DNA of 64,000 nt from GJ-E10 sp035625725. Lineage in GTDB: Bacteria; Pseudomonadota; Gammaproteobacteria; Burkholderiales; Burkholderiaceae_F. The notes beneath the pieces were generated by a model. That model made no database searches. It saw only the letters and a program-made list of their open reading frames with translations, and had not been told where the DNA came from. The stretch lies in assembly GCA_035625725.1 (NCBI GenBank), contig DASPPB010000067.1:107393-171392 (forward strand), in the 5' to 3' direction. Position numbers and translations under genes: made by a program. Position 1 is the first letter of the stretch, and each line of letters starts with the position of its first letter. Positions 61,497-64,000 of this stretch are shown piece after piece.

Positions 61497-62039
61497 TCAC
61501 GGCGTAACGCGCCACACCTGGTTTTCTCCGCCCACGCACTTCCAGGCAACTAGCCTGGCACCATTGACCGACGAGCCGCCGGGGACGTCTAGGCAACGCC
61601 CACTGATGATTGACCTGATGACATAGCCGCCGCGCTTGCTTTCCAGGGACCACAATTGCTCGGTGGCGCTGTCGCCGCATGCCGACTGCAAGACTGGTGC
61701 CGTGATTCCAGAACCCGCGCTGCGGTCAATGCCGACGCACTTGCCGCTCAGCCGGCTCACGATCCGGTAGCCAGCTCCGCCAGCGGATTCGAGCGACCAC
61801 TGCTGGTTGGCACCTGAATGACAGTCGTACTGAATGACGACGGGGCCATCGACCTTTGCGCCGCCTTCGAGGTCGAGACATTTGCCGGATGCCAGGGATT
61901 GGATGGCACCTGGCCCGGCGCCTTGCGCGAGAGTCGGATTAAAAGCGCAAAACACAGCGGAAATAAGTGTGCCGGCCGCGCTAGCAGATAACTTGATAAA
62001 CTGAAGCCCCCAATTGCGGTGCAAGTTAGATGCGTTCAT
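61497..62039 (-). CDS. Secreted ricin-type beta-trefoil lectin
   Basis: 180 aa from the ATG at 62039. Signal peptide (LSASAAGTLISAVFCAFNPTLAQ) then one beta-trefoil. Three similar subdomains each show a GKC/GRC motif (SGKCLDLEGG, SGKCVGIDRS, SGRCLDVPGG) and a Q-x-W (NQQWSLES, EQLWSLES, NQVWRV). It probably binds carbohydrate outside the cell. There is no attached catalytic domain. It lies directly beyond repeat A', the place that the unknown secreted gene 53451-53957 takes beyond repeat A. Confidence 0.85.
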   Translation of the reverse strand: MNASNLHRNWGLQFIKLSASAAGTLISAVFCAFNPTLAQGAGPGAIQSLASGKCLDLEGGAKVDGPVVIQYDCHSGANQQWSLESAGGAGYRIVSRLSGKCVGIDRSAGSGITAPVLQSACGDSATEQLWSLESKRGGYVIRSIISGRCLDVPGGSSVNGARLVAWKCVGGENQVWRVTP

Positions 62040-62310
62040 GGCGAGCGGCTGGGGCGCGCACTGGGACAACTACATCACGTCAGCCTAGATCGACAAATGG
62101 CGGCTTTGTGTCGACCAAGTTTCTTTAGCGATCGTCTCAAAGTGGCCGGTTGTTCGCAATGGTAGCCCGCCGCGAAGACGACATCTACCGCAACGCCGAC
62201 TACGCGGACGCGAACAATCGACCCCAAGCCGACCCCGAAGGCCACCAAAAGGGAACACCCTGATCACCAGGAACCGGTCACCAAGCGCTACGGCTTCGGG
62301 GCGCGCCGAC

Positions 62311-63795
62311 TCACGCCTCCGGCGGCAGACGGTTGAACCAGGGCTGGGCCCGCTCAAGTTGCCCGGCGAGCCGGAACAGCACGCCTTCACCGCCGATGGC
62401 GGCAGTGAACTGGGCGCCGATGGGCAGCCCCTCGCGCGCCCAGTGGAGGGGCACCGACATGGCTGGCAGCCCGGTCAGGTTGGCGAGCTGCGTGAAGGGT
62501 ACCCAGCGCAGGTTGTCCGAAACGAGCTTGCGCACGAGGGAAGACTCGAGCAGCGCACGGCCCAGTCCGAGTGCAAGCATGAGACGCGTGGCGGCGCGCT
62601 CGTGCGCGGGCGTGACGATCTCTCCGATGCGCGGCGCGGGCATGGCCACCGCCGGCGTGAGCCACACATCGTAGCGCCCGAAGAATTCGGCCAGCACTGG
62701 CATACACGCGGCGCAGCGCTGCTGGCTCTGCGCATAATCGCTCGCCCGCAGGGCGCGGCCCAGCGCCGCCATGAGCCGGGTGTCAAACTCGAACTCTGCG
62801 TCCGCAGCCCCCAAGCGCCGAGCCGCGTCCACGATGACCGCACACTGTCCGAACCAGATCTGCAGAAAGTCACGCGCCACCTGCATCCCGTCGAGAGCCG
62901 GTGCGGCTTCCTCGACCCGATGCCCCAGGCTCTCCAGGAGCCGTGCCGTCCGTGATACGGCTTCGACGGCCTCGGAATGCACTTCGGTGCCGATCGGGGA
63001 CGCCGTGGCAAAACCGATGCGCAATGGTGCTGGATCAGTCGCGGCCTCTTCCAGATAGGGCCGCACCGGCGGCGCCAGGTGCACGAGGCTCGAAGCGGCC
63101 GGCCCGTGCGTTGCATCGAGCAAGGCAGCACTGTCGCGCACGGATCGCGTCAGCACATGGTTTACGGCGAGCCCGCCCACTGCATCGGGGCAGGACGGTC
63201 CGAACGGCGTGCGGCCGCGCCCCGGCTTGAACCCGAACAGGCCACACCATGCGGCAGGGATGCGGATCGAACCGCCGCCATCGTTGGCGCCCGCAAGCGG
63301 CACGATGCCGGCAGCGACGGCCGCAGCCGATCCTCCCGAGGACCCGCCGGGGTTGTGTGCGGGATTCCAGGGGTTGCGCGTCGGTCCGAAGGCCTCTGGC
63401 TCCGTGATCCCCTTGGTGCCGAATTCGGGCAGGTTCGTCCGGCCCGCAACTAGAAGGCCGGCGGCGCGCCAGCGCGCCACGATCTCAGAATCGCGCGTGG
63501 CCTTGGGCGCCCTGTGGTGCAGCGCGCGGCTGCCGGCCCAGCTCGGTTCGCCCTGGCATTCTTGGAACAGATCCTTCACGAGGAACGGCACCCCGCCGAA
63601 GGGACCCGCGGCGGGCAGGCGCGCAGCTGCGCGGGCGGCTTCGTCCATCCGCGCCACTAACGTGTGAAGCCGCGGCTCGACCGCGTCGGCCCGCGCGAGC
63701 GCGGTCTCCATCAGCTCGGCCGCGCTCACCTCGCCGCGTGCCACGAGTTGCGCCAGCCCCAAGCCGTCGTATTGGCGATAGTCCCGGAAATCCAT
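62311..63795 (-). CDS. Amidase signature family protein
   Basis: 494 aa from the ATG at 63795, placed six bases after GGGGGAGG; the ATG at 63801 is too close to it. The catalytic Ser-cisSer-Lys set is visible: Lys in GGVPFLVKDLFQ, the Gly/Ser-rich PAHNPGGSSGGSAAAVAAG, and the nucleophile in DGGGSIRIPAAWCGLFGFKP. Substrates range over amides and carbamates and cannot be told from sequence. High-GC codon use returns to that of the core genome, so the island ends before this gene. Confidence 0.93.
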   Translation of the reverse strand: MDFRDYRQYDGLGLAQLVARGEVSAAELMETALARADAVEPRLHTLVARMDEAARAAARLPAAGPFGGVPFLVKDLFQECQGEPSWAGSRALHHRAPKATRDSEIVARWRAAGLLVAGRTNLPEFGTKGITEPEAFGPTRNPWNPAHNPGGSSGGSAAAVAAGIVPLAGANDGGGSIRIPAAWCGLFGFKPGRGRTPFGPSCPDAVGGLAVNHVLTRSVRDSAALLDATHGPAASSLVHLAPPVRPYLEEAATDPAPLRIGFATASPIGTEVHSEAVEAVSRTARLLESLGHRVEEAAPALDGMQVARDFLQIWFGQCAVIVDAARRLGAADAEFEFDTRLMAALGRALRASDYAQSQQRCAACMPVLAEFFGRYDVWLTPAVAMPAPRIGEIVTPAHERAATRLMLALGLGRALLESSLVRKLVSDNLRWVPFTQLANLTGLPAMSVPLHWAREGLPIGAQFTAAIGGEGVLFRLAGQLERAQPWFNRLPPEA

Positions 63796-64000
63796 CGGCA
63801 TCCTCCCCCTCTCTCTGTTCTCGCGGGTCCCGCGCGCAACCCTTTAGGCGCCATCTCACAGCGTCCATCTGTTCGCCGTCTAAGCCGCCAGCGTCCGCAT
63901 TCTTCTTTCCGAGCCTCGGCTATGCCGCCTTTTTCAAGGCAGTTGCAAAAGTTGTGTCGTGGCCGTTCACGACAGTTCGTCGATGTCGGGTTTCCGCCTA

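Noticed and set aside
61166..61553. Rightward and leftward ORFs across repeat A'
   Set aside because: The same frames are broken in repeat A, so selection on a protein is unlikely.
53000..62100. Integron cassette array
   Set aside because: Repeated gene 3' flanks prompted a look for RYYYAAC/GTTRRRY attC pairs. The chance pair at 52853-52868 has almost no spacer and is missing from repeat A'; no integrase is present.
63485..63868. 127-codon leftward frame overlapping the amidase start
   Set aside because: Frame-shifted shadow of the amidase N-terminus, Arg/Gly-rich, no motif.
1..64000. CRISPR array
   Set aside because: No set of regularly spaced short identical repeats was seen. The island repeats are long, few and diverged.

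Overview
The window is a GC-rich chromosomal segment of a betaproteobacterium, most likely Burkholderiales. The evidence is gene order: pyrG-kdsA-eno-ftsB, mutS next to a roxA-like gene, dsbB-suhB/trmJ, ppiA-ppiB-lpxH beside cysS, and accA-tilS-lysC followed by tRNA-Ser(GCU). No species is assigned, because no rRNA gene is present.

1-14 kb is a mixed metabolic and envelope region. It holds a 5'-truncated PuuC-like aldehyde dehydrogenase, an alpha/beta hydrolase, and two small membrane proteins. A C39-like lipoprotein peptidase (PA2778 family) follows with its PA2779-family partner. Next come a TonB-dependent receptor with a possible 17-codon leader ORF, ETF:ubiquinone oxidoreductase, a two-subunit 3-oxoacid CoA-transferase, a CDF zinc-type exporter and a DUF1624-type membrane protein. 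14-24 kb is a high-affinity potassium uptake locus read leftward: aminopeptidase lipoprotein, kdpD, kdpE, a 30-aa ORF, kdpF, kdpA, kdpB, kdpC. A candidate KdpE box lies between the regulator and transporter genes.

24-52.6 kb is mostly conserved housekeeping. It includes a class III aminotransferase, CTP synthase, KDO-8-P synthase, enolase, FtsB, a gamma-carbonic-anhydrase-like protein, YciO, TrpS, DapA and BamC. RoxA/MutS, a fatty acid desaturase, DsbB, SuhB, TrmJ, LpxH, two cyclophilins, CysS, a HhH-GPD glycosylase, AccA, TilS and LysC follow. These genes are tightly packed with several 4-bp start/stop overlaps.

52.8-62.1 kb is the unusual part. It begins at the 3' end of tRNA-Ser(GCU) and looks like a tRNA-anchored accessory island. 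A stretch of 22 identical bases, containing the last 14 nt of the tRNA, recurs 8,220 bp downstream and continues as an approximately 340-bp imperfect direct repeat (A, A'). Inside is a second degenerate repeat pair (B, B') carrying one intact and one deleted copy of a small gene. There are also four copies of a C-terminal peptide tag (GCAF...DD), one attached to an intact small zinc-ribbon-like gene and three left behind other genes. The cargo is mainly leftward small secreted, lipoprotein or membrane ORFs of unknown function, plus a beta-trefoil lectin just past the second repeat. No integrase, transposase or toxin-antitoxin gene was recognised. The window closes with a high-GC amidase.
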